Assembly: GCF_004154955.1 (NCBI RefSeq)
Contig: NZ_CP011524.1
Coordinates: forward strand, 2,418,001-2,482,000
Length of the DNA stretch: 64,000 bases
DNA from: Intestinimonas butyriciproducens
Lineage (GTDB): Bacteria; Bacillota; Clostridia; Oscillospirales; Oscillospiraceae
Direction: 5' to 3'
A program made the translations under genes and the position numbers. Shown one piece after another: positions 52,045-61,297 of this stretch (its first letter is position 1; every line of letters begins with the position of its first letter). Below the pieces are notes generated by a model. That model made no database searches, was not told where the DNA came from, and was given only the letters and a program-made list of their open reading frames with translations.

Positions 52045-52317
52045 TCAGAGCCAGTCGTCCACCACGTCCCGGGCCGAAGCCGGGCCCACGGTGTTGCGCA
52101 GCATCCGGTCCACCAGCGCGTCAATGCGGGAGATGCTTACCGTGATGTTGGGAATCACCGCTGTATCGCCGCCCTGCTCCGCCACTTTCACGCCGTAGCT
52201 CTCGCAGGCAAAGCGTCCGCCCACCTCCATCTCTCCGATCACCACATAGTAATCAAAACTGTGGAGCCTGCCGTCCTCTCCCACCGCTGTCCTCGTCTCA
52301 ACAAACAGTTCTCTCAT
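52045..52317 (-). CDS. DUF6514-like small protein, 90 aa
   Basis: The small soluble protein begins MRELFVETRTAVGEDGRLH, followed by SFDYYVVIGEMEVG and SYGVKVAEQGGDTAVIPNITVS, and ends in ARDVVDDWL. I believe this is the DUF6514 family, common in clostridia, with no known function. AGGAG lies 12 bases before the ATG at 52317. A longer frame to 52425 has no site. It is divergent from the next gene. Confidence 0.75.
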   Translation of the reverse strand: MRELFVETRTAVGEDGRLHSFDYYVVIGEMEVGGRFACESYGVKVAEQGGDTAVIPNITVSISRIDALVDRMLRNTVGPASARDVVDDWL

Positions 52318-52574
52318 CCTTGTATCTCTCCTTCTCTTTTGCTTGGTCGTATCATTATACCTTAAATGTAACATTTTGGAAATTATAAAATATCGCACGA
52401 TTCTCTTTTTTTCGATATTATTCATATAAATTCCCCCTTGTTTTTTGTATAAACACGTTCCTTTTCCAATATATTGTCGAAATATGCGGCATATTTTTGG
52501 AATTTTTTTAAACTTGTGTCAAATGGTTTTTCTCTGTTATCATGGGCATAAATCCAAACTTGGGAGGGGATCGG

Positions 52575-52817
52575 ATGATCCATTCTCTTTTCCGCCGGCC
52601 CGCCCGGCTCCACGAGCTCTCTTTCTTTCTCATGACCCGCGGACTCTTTCTTACATATGCCCTGTTGTTGGCCGCCGTTGCGCTGCTGTTGGCCGGACAG
52701 GACCCCTGGCTCGCCGGATGGTACGCCCGCTACCTCCAGTCCATGGCCTGTGTGCTCTTCGGTGTGTCCCTCATCGGGCCCCTTCTGCTGGAGGACGTGC
52801 TGCGGCGGACCTTGTGA
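52575..52817 (+). CDS. Small membrane protein, 80 aa
   Basis: A GGGAGGGG site precedes the ATG at 52575. Two hydrophobic helices are visible: FFLMTRGLFLTYALLLAAVA and the segment from SMACVLFGVSLIGPLLL. They are separated by a short aromatic loop, with basic residues at both ends. I do not recognise a family. A plausible promoter (TTGTGT, 17 bp, TTATCA) stands upstream near 52514-52542. It ends 63 bp before the dehydrogenase gene. Confidence 0.6.
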   Translation: MIHSLFRRPARLHELSFFLMTRGLFLTYALLLAAVALLLAGQDPWLAGWYARYLQSMACVLFGVSLIGPLLLEDVLRRTL

Positions 52818-52880
52818 CCCCTTGCATTCCGCCTGCACGGTGCTATAATGGTGCTACCGATAAAAAGGAGGCACCTATCG

Positions 52881-53828
52881 ATGCATATTGTTCTGCTGGA
52901 ATCCCTGGGGGTCCCCCAGGAGGTCCTTGCCGCCTGCGCACGCCCCCTGGTGGAGGCCGGACACACCTTTCATGCCTATGCCAGAGAGGACGATCCGCAG
53001 ACACAGATCGCCCGTGCCGGAGACGCCGACGTCCTTATGATCGCCAACATGCCTCTGTGCGGCGAGGTCATCTCCGCCTGTCCCAACCTCAAATTCATTG
53101 ACGTGGCCTTTACCGGGGTGGACCATGTGGACCTGGAGTCCGCCCGCGCCAAGGGCATCCGGGTCTCAAACGCTGCGGGCTATTCCACCCAGGCGGTGGC
53201 GGAGCTGGCCGTGTGTCTGATGCTCTCCCTGCTGCGCAACGTGCCCCAGGTGGACGAGCGATGCCGGAACGGGCGGGACAAGAGCGGTCTTGTAGGCACC
53301 GAACTGGGCGGCAAGACCGTAGGGCTCATCGGCGTGGGCGCCATCGGCTCCCGCACCGCCAATCTCTGCCGGGCGTTTGGCTGCAAGGTGTTGGGCTACA
53401 AGCGCCATATGCGCGGAGATGAGCCCTCCTTTGTGGAGTTTGTGCCCCTGGACGAGCTGCTTGCCCGGTCCGACATCGTCTCCCTTCACTGCCCATTGAA
53501 CGACGACTCCCGAGGGCTGATTGACCGGGCGGCCATCGCGAAAATGAAGCGCGGAGCCTACCTTATCAATGTGGCGCGGGGACCCGTGGTGGACTCCCAG
53601 GCCCTGGCCGACGCCCTGAACAGCGGCTATCTCGCCGGAGCGGGGATCGACGTCTTTGAGGCCGAACCGCCCCTGTTCGCAGACCACCCGCTGCTCCACA
53701 GCAAAAACACCATCGTCACCCCCCATGTGGCCTTTGCCTCAGCGGAGTCCATGGAGGCCAGGTGCAGGATCGTGTTTGACAACATCCAGAAGTGGCTGGA
53801 GGGCACTCCAGTCAACGTGGTCCTTTGA
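52881..53828 (+). CDS. D-isomer 2-hydroxyacid dehydrogenase, 315 aa
   Basis: This NAD-dependent enzyme is of the phosphoglycerate/hydroxypyruvate type. The Rossmann motif GLIGVGAIGSRTA is at about 150-162. The catalytic set is Arg in NVARGPVVD, Glu in DVFEAEPP and His in VTPHVAF. The exact 2-keto acid is unknown. No ACT domain, so it is not a full-length serine-pathway SerA. AGGAGG precedes the ATG at 52881. Confidence 0.92.
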   Translation: MHIVLLESLGVPQEVLAACARPLVEAGHTFHAYAREDDPQTQIARAGDADVLMIANMPLCGEVISACPNLKFIDVAFTGVDHVDLESARAKGIRVSNAAGYSTQAVAELAVCLMLSLLRNVPQVDERCRNGRDKSGLVGTELGGKTVGLIGVGAIGSRTANLCRAFGCKVLGYKRHMRGDEPSFVEFVPLDELLARSDIVSLHCPLNDDSRGLIDRAAIAKMKRGAYLINVARGPVVDSQALADALNSGYLAGAGIDVFEAEPPLFADHPLLHSKNTIVTPHVAFASAESMEARCRIVFDNIQKWLEGTPVNVVL

Positions 53829-53930
53829 CCCCGCGCCGCCGCTTTTCTGCCGGAAGCCCGACGGACCGCAGGAAAAAACAGCGCTGCTGTCCCGGTGTCC
53901 GGACGGGACGCCCCTGTTCAAAAAAACCGA

Positions 53931-53968
53931 AAGCGGAGCGGACGGCCATCCGGCCGCCCGCTCCGCTT
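53931..53968. terminator. Hairpin between convergent dehydrogenase and glycosylase genes
   Basis: AAGCGGAGCGG pairs with CCGCTCCGCTT, with an inner ACGGCC/GGCCG stem. It overlaps the stop codon of the glycosylase gene. Confidence 0.7.
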
Positions 53969-54764
53969 ATTGCTTCAGATCATAGTAGAACATGTATTGC
54001 TGGAGGATGCCCAGTCCGCCCCGGTACCGCTCTCTGGGAAATCCGCCGGGATAGTGCCGGTCCAGGACCTGCCGGATGTGGGTGTCCACCGGGAAGAAAT
54101 CCGTGCGGTGGAGGCCGAAGAGGCAGACGCAGTCTGCCACCTTCTTCCCCACACCATAGAGCCCCATCAGGGTCCGCTCAGCCTCCTCATCCCCTGCATC
54201 CGACAGTGTGCGCTCCAGCGCCTCCAGTCCCCCGCCCGCCAGCTCCCTGGAAAGCCATGTCAGGTATTTGGCCCGGTATCCCAGGCCCACGTCCCGGAAA
54301 TCAGCCTCAGAGACGCCGGTCAGACCGTCCGGGCGCGGGAAAGCCCGGAACCCGCCCGTCGATTTTCCATACCGCTCCCGAAGGAGGGCCATGCTGCGGG
54401 TAATGCGGGTGATGTTGTTGTTCTGTGAGATAAGGAAGCTCACCAGCACCTCCCAAAAGTCCTGGCGGAGGATCCGGATGCCGCCTCCATGGGCCACTGC
54501 AGCGGTGAGATACCTATCCGCCGGGTCCACGGAGGCTTTCAGCGCCCCATAGTCGGTGTCCAGATCGAAATATCCGGCCCAGAAGGCGTCGAACTCCGCC
54601 ATGTCACAGGAAAATGTCAGCTCTTCCCCCCGCTGGCAGGCCGTCACCAGCCGCTCTCCCGCGGGAATGGTCCAACTGCCTGCCGCCCCCCGCCCCCAGG
54701 TGAAGCACTGACCGGAGGCGGCGATCTGCGCCAGGTCCAGGTGGGGAATGGTGCGCCGGATCAA
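53967..54764 (-). CDS. ogg: 8-oxoguanine DNA glycosylase-like HhH-GPD protein, 265 aa, TTG start
   Basis: It removes oxidised purines from DNA. An N-terminal OGG domain (GQCFTWGR) is followed by the HhH-GPD fold. The helix-hairpin-helix GLYGVGKKVADCVCLFG carries the catalytic Lys and the downstream PVDTHI the catalytic Asp. The frame is open upstream to 55022 inside the peptidase gene. The likely start is the TTG at 54764, one base past the peptidase stop (TGAGTTG), so it is translationally coupled. Length matches bacterial OGG1-type enzymes. Confidence 0.88.
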   Translation of the reverse strand: MIRRTIPHLDLAQIAASGQCFTWGRGAAGSWTIPAGERLVTACQRGEELTFSCDMAEFDAFWAGYFDLDTDYGALKASVDPADRYLTAAVAHGGGIRILRQDFWEVLVSFLISQNNNITRITRSMALLRERYGKSTGGFRAFPRPDGLTGVSEADFRDVGLGYRAKYLTWLSRELAGGGLEALERTLSDAGDEEAERTLMGLYGVGKKVADCVCLFGLHRTDFFPVDTHIRQVLDRHYPGGFPRERYRGGLGILQQYMFYYDLKQ

Positions 54765-54765
54765 C

Positions 54766-55839
54766 TCAGCCCACCACCTGCAGTTCCTTTGGATAGGCGT
54801 TGAGGACCTCGCAGCCCTCCTCGGTGACCAACACCAGATCCTCGATACGCACCCCCAGCTTACCCGGCAGATAGATGCCCGGCTCGACTGAGAACACCAT
54901 CCCGGGCCGGGTGAGCACACCGCAGGCGGCGGAGTTATCGGGGGGCTCATGGCAGTCCAGGCCGCAGCCGTGTCCCAGGCGGTGGGTGAAGTGGGGACCG
55001 TAGCCCGCCTCCTCAATGACACGCCGGGCCGCCCGGTCGATCTCCCGCATGGGCATGCCCGGCCGGATCACAGCCTCCGCCGCCAGGTTGGCGGCTTTCA
55101 CAGTCTCATAGACCCGGCGCCCCTCCTCACTGGCAGAGCGGAAGAACACCGTGCGGGTCATATCGCACCAATAGCGCCCAATGGGGATGAAAATATCCAG
55201 CACCACCGAGTCTCCCTCCCGGAGGCGCGTGCCGTCCGGGCCATGGTGGGGGTCGGCGCCATTGGGGCCGAAGCAGACCAGTTGTCCCTCGCTGGAACGG
55301 TTGGCCCCCTTCTCCTGGAAGAGCCGCTCCACCAGATCGGCGATCTCCGTCTCACTGGCTCCGGCGTGGAGGGCGGCGATGGCCTGTCCCACCACCTGGT
55401 CATTGATCCGGGAGGCGCGGCGCATGGCGGCGATCTCTGCCTCGTCCTTGATCATCCGGGCCTCGTCCACCGGGGCGGACCCCAGCACCGGAGCCACGTC
55501 GGGCCGCGCCTCCAGCACGCGGATGAGAAATTTGCTGGGCCAGGATTTGTCGATCCCCAACCTGCCCGACGCCACCCCGGCCGCCAGCAGCGCGGCCGGG
55601 TCATCGCTGTCGGTATGGAGGAGGAGCTCCAAGTCCTCCTGGGGAGGAATGGCGAAGAGTTCATTTGCATAGAGCACACAGCGGCCGGAGGTGTGGATAT
55701 ACAGGGCCAGCATCCGCTCCATAGGCTCCACATGGATACCGGTGAGATAGTAGACCGACGAGGTGGAGGTAACGACGATCTGTTCCAGGCTCTGGGCCTC
55801 CATATTGGCGATAACCCGGCTGAGTCGGGTTTTGTTCAT
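54766..55839 (-). CDS. M24 family Xaa-Pro aminopeptidase, 357 aa
   Basis: A creatinase N-terminal domain (about 1-130) precedes the pita-bread domain. The metal ligands are Asp in VVLDIFIP, Asp in CDMTRTVFF, His in HRLGHGCGLDCHE, Glu in FSVEPGIYLP and Glu in VRIEDLVL, so it should be active on X-Pro peptides. The ATG at 55839 has AAAGGAG. An upstream frame to 55941 lacks a site. It is coupled to the ogg gene. Confidence 0.95.
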   Translation of the reverse strand: MNKTRLSRVIANMEAQSLEQIVVTSTSSVYYLTGIHVEPMERMLALYIHTSGRCVLYANELFAIPPQEDLELLLHTDSDDPAALLAAGVASGRLGIDKSWPSKFLIRVLEARPDVAPVLGSAPVDEARMIKDEAEIAAMRRASRINDQVVGQAIAALHAGASETEIADLVERLFQEKGANRSSEGQLVCFGPNGADPHHGPDGTRLREGDSVVLDIFIPIGRYWCDMTRTVFFRSASEEGRRVYETVKAANLAAEAVIRPGMPMREIDRAARRVIEEAGYGPHFTHRLGHGCGLDCHEPPDNSAACGVLTRPGMVFSVEPGIYLPGKLGVRIEDLVLVTEEGCEVLNAYPKELQVVG

Positions 55840-55990
55840 GGCGATCACTCCTTTCCCGCTATTATAATGCGGTTGGCGCCCGGCTGCAAGCCCAGGAACC
55901 CGAAAAATCATCCGTCTCGACCTCCCGATCCCCTGTTCCATCGGGCACTGCCCGTGGTATAATAACAGTCCAAAGGAAAGGAGTGGAACT

Positions 55991-56668
55991 ATGACTTTAT
56001 TGGAAGCGATGGAGCGCCGCCATTCCGTGCGCAGCTATACGGACCAGCCGATCTGCGGCGAGGTTCTGGCATCCCTGGAGCGGGAGGTGCGCGCCTGCAA
56101 CATAGAGGGCGGGCTGCATATCCAACTGGTCACCGGCGAACCGGAGGCTTTCCGCGGCGTGCTGGCCCACTACGGAAAATTCCGCAACGTCAAAAACTAT
56201 CTGGCCCTGGTCGGGCCCGGTGGACCATCCCTGGAGGAGCGGGCGGGCTACTACGGGGAACGGCTGGTCCTGACCGCCGCCATGCTGGGGCTGGATTCCT
56301 GCTGGGTGGCGCTGACCTTCCGCAAGGGGAAGTGTCAATACGTCGCCCGCCCGGGCGAAAAGCTGGTCTGTGTCATTGCGCTGGGTTATGGAGAGGGCCA
56401 CGGCGTCCCCCATAAGAGCAAACCGCTGGAGGCCCTGTGCCGGACGGAAGGCCCTATGCCCGATTGGTTCCGCCGGGGCATGGAGGCCGCCCTTCTGGCC
56501 CCCACGGCCACCAACCAGCAGAAGTTCCGCTTCACCCTCTCCGGCGACGCCGTCCGCGCGGAATCCACCGGCGGCTTTTATTCCAAGGTGGACCTGGGCA
56601 TCGTCAAGTACCACTTCGAGGTCGGCGCGGGCCCCGCTGCCTTCCACTGGTCCTCTCCCGGCCGCTGA
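55991..56668 (+). CDS. Nitroreductase-family protein, 225 aa
   Basis: An FMN-binding nitroreductase fold: MERRHSVRSYTDQPI at the N-terminus with the Arg-Ser-x-Arg pattern, GERLVLTAAMLGLDSCWVAL in the middle, and LLAPTATNQQKFRF where the usual APSxxNxQPW motif would be. The NAD(P)H substrate is unknown. AAAGGAG precedes the ATG, with a TATAAT box 30 bp upstream (about 55957-55962). Confidence 0.9.
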   Translation: MTLLEAMERRHSVRSYTDQPICGEVLASLEREVRACNIEGGLHIQLVTGEPEAFRGVLAHYGKFRNVKNYLALVGPGGPSLEERAGYYGERLVLTAAMLGLDSCWVALTFRKGKCQYVARPGEKLVCVIALGYGEGHGVPHKSKPLEALCRTEGPMPDWFRRGMEAALLAPTATNQQKFRFTLSGDAVRAESTGGFYSKVDLGIVKYHFEVGAGPAAFHWSSPGR

Positions 56669-56769
56669 CCTCTCCCTTCTCCGCCCCGCGGCGCTGGAAA
56701 ACAGCATATTTTAAAGGCCTGTTCCCAAACAAGCCTCGGCTGTGTGCTTTTCTCTCTCCATGTCGATTC

Positions 56770-56799
56770 CCTGATGCAGAAAAACTGCGCTGCATCAGG
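56770..56799. terminator. Hairpin between nitroreductase and Gre-factor genes
   Basis: CCTGATGCAG and CTGCATCAGG pair across a ten-base loop between convergent genes. T residues follow on the plus strand after eight bases. Confidence 0.6.
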
Positions 56800-56815
56800 G
56801 GATCTTTTCTGCCGC

Positions 56816-57319
56816 TCAATAACCGTTAAGCGGGATGGAGCCGTCGTCAGCGGCCTTTTCAATGGCCCGTATTACGGCATAATAGCCGTATGTATCGTTT
56901 ACCCGGATATAGAACCGCTCTCCCACCTTTTTCCCCAGCAGCGCCCTGCCCACCGGGGACTCACGGCTGATGAGACCGTGAAGGGCGTCCTGCCGCATGG
57001 TGGTCACCACCTGGTAGGTCTCGGTGTCATCGTCGTCCTCCAGATAGACGGTCACCTTGTCATAGAGTCCCACGCCGTCCGAAGGGGCCTCCTCCGAGAT
57101 CACCACCGCTGTTTTGATCATGTTCTCCAGGAAGCGGATGCGGCTTTCATTGCGGTTTTTCTCCTGCTTGGCCGCCTTGTACTCAAAGTTTTCACTCAAG
57201 TCTCCGAATCCCCGGGCCTCCTTCACCGCCTCCAGCAGCTTGGGCCGGAGCTGGATGCGGCGATAATCCAGCTCGTCCCTCATCATCTGGATATCCTTTT
57301 GCGTCAGTTCGTTGTGCAT
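56816..57319 (-). CDS. GreA/GreB-family transcription elongation factor, 167 aa
   Basis: The N-terminal coiled coil (about 1-80) has the acidic tip GFGDLSENFEYKAAKQEK, equivalent to GDLSENAEY in GreA, which stimulates RNA cleavage in stalled polymerase. The C-terminal FKBP-like domain has VTVYLEDDDDTETYQVV and the SRESPVGRALLGKKVGERF segment. It is slightly divergent from housekeeping GreA and may be a paralogue. Acidic insert DDDD near residue 98 is a small oddity. Confidence 0.9.
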   Translation of the reverse strand: MHNELTQKDIQMMRDELDYRRIQLRPKLLEAVKEARGFGDLSENFEYKAAKQEKNRNESRIRFLENMIKTAVVISEEAPSDGVGLYDKVTVYLEDDDDTETYQVVTTMRQDALHGLISRESPVGRALLGKKVGERFYIRVNDTYGYYAVIRAIEKAADDGSIPLNGY

Positions 57320-57611
57320 GGCAGATTCCCTCTTTAAAAACGATTGTTTTCACCGGTCTTCCGGAGCGGCCTCAGGGATCATCCCGTTCCCGGTCGGCGT
57401 CGCCGTATCCGCCCCGGGGGAGGTTCTCGCCCGCGGCAGGGCCGGTTGCTCACATGTTGCCATTATATCGGAACCGGGCGATATTTACAAGCGGCGTCGC
57501 CTATGGGCGCCATTCCCGACGATGTTCCGCCTTGCCAACTCCCTCCCTTGGGGCTATACTGTGGATGTCAGCTTGAGGCCGATGCGGCTTATCCGCTTTG
57601 TGAGGTATTTT

Positions 57612-58490
57612 ATGAAGCAAATACAATTGGAATATTTTATTGAAGTCGTTGAGCAGAATAATTTTACGAAGGCTGCGGAAAAGCTGTTTATCAGCCAGTC
57701 CGCGTTGAGCAAGTCCATTCAGTCCCTGGAAAAAGAATTGGACACCTCGCTTTTTACGCGTGATCCCCGGGAATTGAAGCTGACGGAAGAGGGGCGGCTC
57801 GTATATCATTACGCAAAGGACGTCCTCAACTATTGGCATGACCGTACCGCGGAATTATTTTCTTCACTCAATTATAAAAAAGGGACCCTGCGTTTCGGCC
57901 TTCCGCCTTCTGCGGGGAGCGTATATTTTTCAAGGGTCCTCTACCTGTATTCAAAAGAGTACGACCATGTCGATCTTCAGATTTTTGAAGAAAAATCGAA
58001 GAAGATCGAAGAAATGGTCTTGAATGATAAGCTGGATCTGGGGGTAGTGGTTGAGCCGTTCCACAACCCAAAACTGGAGTTGAAAACCGTATTCCGCTCG
58101 GAAGCCGTTTTGGCGGTGTCCAAAGACCACCGCTTTGCAGACAGAAAAGAAATCGACTTTGCCGCGCTGAAAGAGGAACCGATGCTGGCCGTATCGAAAG
58201 ATTATATGTACTATGACCAGGTCATCCTGTACTGTCAAAAGGCTGGTTTTACGCCGAACATCGTTTTCCACAGTTCTCAGTGGGATATCCTGTTGGAAAT
58301 GGCGGCGGAAAACCAGGGGGTCACCATTATTGGAAAGCCGCTTGTGGAAAAGATGTACAGCGAGCGGTTAAACTGTATCCATCTAAAGAATCCGGAGTTC
58401 CCCTGGGGGTTGGGGGTGATTTATAAAAAGGGGAGGCCATTGACCGTCCCTATGAAGTGTTTCTTGGCGCTTTGCGGAGAAGATCTATAA
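57612..58490 (+). CDS. LysR-family transcriptional regulator, 292 aa
   Basis: The winged helix-turn-helix covers residues 1-62 (QLEYFIEVVEQNNFTKAAEK, then FISQSALSKSIQSLE). The substrate-binding domain (about 88-290) starts GTLRFGLPPSAGS. The ATG at 57612 has GAGG. A much longer upstream frame to 57312 is not conserved. It has lower GC than its neighbours. It precedes, in the same direction, an operon of two CoA-transferases, a hydrolase and a permease, and a perfect LysR box lies before that operon, so it is the probable regulator. Confidence 0.93.
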   Translation: MKQIQLEYFIEVVEQNNFTKAAEKLFISQSALSKSIQSLEKELDTSLFTRDPRELKLTEEGRLVYHYAKDVLNYWHDRTAELFSSLNYKKGTLRFGLPPSAGSVYFSRVLYLYSKEYDHVDLQIFEEKSKKIEEMVLNDKLDLGVVVEPFHNPKLELKTVFRSEAVLAVSKDHRFADRKEIDFAALKEEPMLAVSKDYMYYDQVILYCQKAGFTPNIVFHSSQWDILLEMAAENQGVTIIGKPLVEKMYSERLNCIHLKNPEFPWGLGVIYKKGRPLTVPMKCFLALCGEDL

Positions 58491-58543
58491 TTTTGCGGGT
58501 GGTGCGGCGCAGGCCGCCCAGCCGTTTTCAACAGGTTTATTTC

Positions 58544-58575
58544 ACCGGGCTGAAATTCAGCCCGGTTTTTTATTT
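58544..58575 (+). terminator. Terminator of the LysR gene
   Basis: ACCGGGCTGAA pairs perfectly with TTCAGCCCGGT and is followed by a T-rich run. The LysR gene is thus separate from the operon. Confidence 0.9.
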
Positions 58576-58615
58576 GTCCGGTAATCCCTGCGCTCTGCCG
58601 CCAGGGAGACATCGC

Positions 58616-58681
58616 TATGAATTCGATTCATACGGCGATGAAAAAGATGTATTTATCAAATCATTTCCGTTCCACTATAAT
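58616..58681 (+). promoter_or_regulatory. LysR box and promoter of the CoA-transferase operon
   Basis: TATGAATTCGATTCATA (58616-58632) is a perfect palindrome containing T-N11-A, the classic LysR-family site. TTATCA (58653-58658) and TATAAT (58676-58681) form a promoter with a 17-bp spacer. The palindrome centre falls about 64 bp before the predicted start of transcription, where activating LysR proteins usually bind. Confidence 0.75.
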
Positions 58682-58761
58682 GAAGCCACAAAGTCAGCCG
58701 CCCTTATAAACGGCAGGCCTAACTCCAAAGATGAGAGTCTAAGCAGGGAAGGAGATTTCAG

Positions 58762-60096
58762 ATGAATCGATATCAGGAAATGTACCAACAGAAAAAAATG
58801 ACAGCAGAACAGGCCCTGGAACTAATCCAAGACGGTGACTACATGTTTTCCGCACAGGCCGCGGGAGAACCCCAGGCAATCCTTTCGAAGCTGCAGCACC
58901 TGAAGAAGACCGGCGTGAAAGGCACCACGCTGAATACCTGCCTCCCCCTCCAGTATTACGATGTCATGAAAGACCCCGACATGAAGGGCATCATGGATCA
59001 CAGCGGATGGTTTTTTAACGCAGGACTTCGCGACGCCCAGAAGAAAAAGCTGGTCAGCGCCGTACCGCAAAGCTCCACCTCCATCTTGCGGAAAACGCTC
59101 CAGCGGCTGAACTATGAGGGGCGACGGCCTGTTGTAATGGCAACCGTTTCTCCCATGGATGTACATGGATATTTCTCCCTCTCCATCAGCGCCATCTACG
59201 AGAGAGATCTGATCGATCGGGGCGCCCTGGTGCTGCTGGAAGTAAACCCGAACTTCCCCCGGACGTTCGGCGATACGCAGGTACATATCTCAGAGGTCGG
59301 CGCCCTCGTGGAATCCGACCGGCCGATCCCCACGGCAAAGCTGGCCCCCTATACCGCTGTCGATCAAAAGATTGGGGAGTACGTGGCTTCTCTGGTGGAG
59401 GACGGCTCCACCATCCAGCTCGGTATCGGAAATATTCCCAACGCCGTGGCAAAGGAACTGAGGAGCAAGAGGCACCTAGGCATTCACACGGAAATGTTTA
59501 CCGAGACCATGGTCGACCTGATCGAGTGCGGCGCCGTAGACAATTCCCAGAAGGGGCTTCTCAACGGGTATTCTGTATGCTCCTTCACGATGGGCAGTCA
59601 GCGGCTGTACGACTACGTCAACAACAATCCCTCCGTTCTGTTCAAGTCCTGCACGTTCACCAATGATCCATATACCATCGGTAAGAACAACAAGTTTGTC
59701 TCCGTAAACGCCAGCCTTGAGATCGACCTCACCGGCCAGTGCGCATCCGAAACGGTGGGCAACCTGCAGTGGTCGGGCACCGGCGGGCAGTCCGAGACCG
59801 TGCAGGGCTCGCAGATGTCCCCCGGCGGAAAATCCATCATTGCCATGCACTCCACGTATACCACAAAGGACGAAAGCGGCAAAGAGGTCCTCCACTCCAA
59901 GATCGTGCCGTTCCTTGCGCGGGGCGCCGCAGTCACAACTTCCAGAAACGACACGGACTATGTTGTCACGGAGTACGGCATCGCCTGGCTGCGCGGCCTG
60001 AATATCCGCCAGAGAGTCGACGCGCTGACCCGGATCGCTCATCCGGACTTCAGAGACTGGCTGAGAGAAGAAGCGGAAAAGAACATGATCTGGTAA
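58762..60096 (+). CDS. Acetyl-CoA hydrolase/CoA-transferase family protein, 444 aa
   Basis: It belongs to the class I CoA-transferase family that includes 4-hydroxybutyrate, butyryl and succinyl CoA-transferases. QLGIGNIPNAVAKEL and the catalytic-Glu region HTEMFTETMVDLIE are present, with GTGGQSETVQGSQMSPGGKS in the C-terminal half and VVTEYGIAWLRG near the end. It moves CoA from acetyl-CoA (or another donor) to a carboxylate, and the substrate is not deducible. AAGGAG precedes the ATG. First gene of an operon with a hydrolase, a GntP permease and a second CoA-transferase. Confidence 0.9.
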   Translation: MNRYQEMYQQKKMTAEQALELIQDGDYMFSAQAAGEPQAILSKLQHLKKTGVKGTTLNTCLPLQYYDVMKDPDMKGIMDHSGWFFNAGLRDAQKKKLVSAVPQSSTSILRKTLQRLNYEGRRPVVMATVSPMDVHGYFSLSISAIYERDLIDRGALVLLEVNPNFPRTFGDTQVHISEVGALVESDRPIPTAKLAPYTAVDQKIGEYVASLVEDGSTIQLGIGNIPNAVAKELRSKRHLGIHTEMFTETMVDLIECGAVDNSQKGLLNGYSVCSFTMGSQRLYDYVNNNPSVLFKSCTFTNDPYTIGKNNKFVSVNASLEIDLTGQCASETVGNLQWSGTGGQSETVQGSQMSPGGKSIIAMHSTYTTKDESGKEVLHSKIVPFLARGAAVTTSRNDTDYVVTEYGIAWLRGLNIRQRVDALTRIAHPDFRDWLREEAEKNMIW

Positions 60097-60177
60097 GCCG
60101 CGGGGGAAAGCTCCCGGTTTTCTCCGGTATGCATTCCCCCAAATTCCGGGGAGTACGGAATGGAAAGGAGGTGAACT

Positions 60178-61083
60178 ATGAATTGCTCCGCTTTTCAAAT
60201 CAAAACTTTCAAGGCCTATGACGGCGCGGAGATCCACTATGTAGATGTAGGCAGCGGTCAGCCGATGATATATGTCTGCGGTTTTGGAAGCACGATCGCG
60301 TCTCAGGCCCCTTTTATCGACGCCATGCGCTCCCGCGGGAGAATCATCGTATTGGATCAGCGCGCTTTCGGCACCACGCCTGCCACAGGTGAAATGGGGG
60401 TCCATCAGTCCGCCCGAGACGTCAAGGCCCTTATGGAGGCCCTGGAGCTTCCGCATGTCGTTCTGTATGGCTACTCCATGGGGGCGGCCGTCACATTCTC
60501 TTACATCAGTCAGTTCGGCACCGCCGGCCTTTCTAAAATCATTCTGGGCGATATGTCCCCCAAGCTGATCAACGAAGGCGACTGGGCCCTGGGCCTGTAT
60601 CAGGGGCATTATACCCGGAGCATGTATGAAAAGGATCTGGAGCTGATCCGTACCGACTACAAGCGTTTTGCCCTGATCGTGGCGGAAGGACTTCTTTTTC
60701 AAAACTCTCCCCAGCATGCCCGCAATTTTACCGGCACCGCCGATGAGATCCGTGCGCGCATCCTGAATAAACGCAACGACCCCATCGCACAGGGCCTGAT
60801 CCAGGGCATGGTCGATATCACGGAGGAACATATGGCGGCCAATTACGAGTACTGGTCCACCATGGCCGGTTCGGATTTCCGCACCGTCCTGCCTGAGATC
60901 GACGTCCCTGTTTTGATTTTATACGCCGACCCCGGTTCCGGGTATTCTCCCGCCACCGCAGCATATATGAAATCCCAGCTCCCCAACGCCGCGCTGATGC
61001 CCATTTACGGCTGTACCCATATGGCGGCATCTGAAAACCCCATGCAGTGGCGCGGCTGTATTGCGGCCTTTGCCTATTCCTAA
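60178..61083 (+). CDS. Alpha/beta hydrolase, 301 aa
   Basis: The nucleophile elbow is GYSMGAA, the oxyanion-hole segment VCGFGSTIAS, and a likely acid Asp in LILYADPGSGY with the His in YGCTHMAASE. The family includes lactonases, meta-cleavage product hydrolases and esterases. GGAGG precedes the ATG. Placed between a CoA-transferase and a carboxylate permease, it may release the carboxylic acid (from a lactone or ester) that is then activated by CoA transfer, which is inference. Confidence 0.9.
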   Translation: MNCSAFQIKTFKAYDGAEIHYVDVGSGQPMIYVCGFGSTIASQAPFIDAMRSRGRIIVLDQRAFGTTPATGEMGVHQSARDVKALMEALELPHVVLYGYSMGAAVTFSYISQFGTAGLSKIILGDMSPKLINEGDWALGLYQGHYTRSMYEKDLELIRTDYKRFALIVAEGLLFQNSPQHARNFTGTADEIRARILNKRNDPIAQGLIQGMVDITEEHMAANYEYWSTMAGSDFRTVLPEIDVPVLILYADPGSGYSPATAAYMKSQLPNAALMPIYGCTHMAASENPMQWRGCIAAFAYS

Positions 61084-61297
61084 GCCCCGTTTTGATCTGC
61101 GGTCCATCTGCCTACTACTGTGGAAATGAGTGCAAGGCCATCTGGTTCCAGAATTCGCGCCCCGCGCTTCAGGACTTGTCTCACTACCGGCGCCACGCCC
61201 AAGCCGCGGAACCTTTTCCGCGCCGCCGGCCCCGGCTTTCATTTTCAGGCAAGACTTAAGCGCCCCATATGGCCGTAAAAGAAAGAGAGGGAAAAAT

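Noticed and set aside
52422-52838. 138-codon minus-strand frame opposite the small membrane protein
   Set aside because: Gln/Gly-rich shadow with no ribosome site. The plus-strand frame has GGGAGGGG and two membrane helices.
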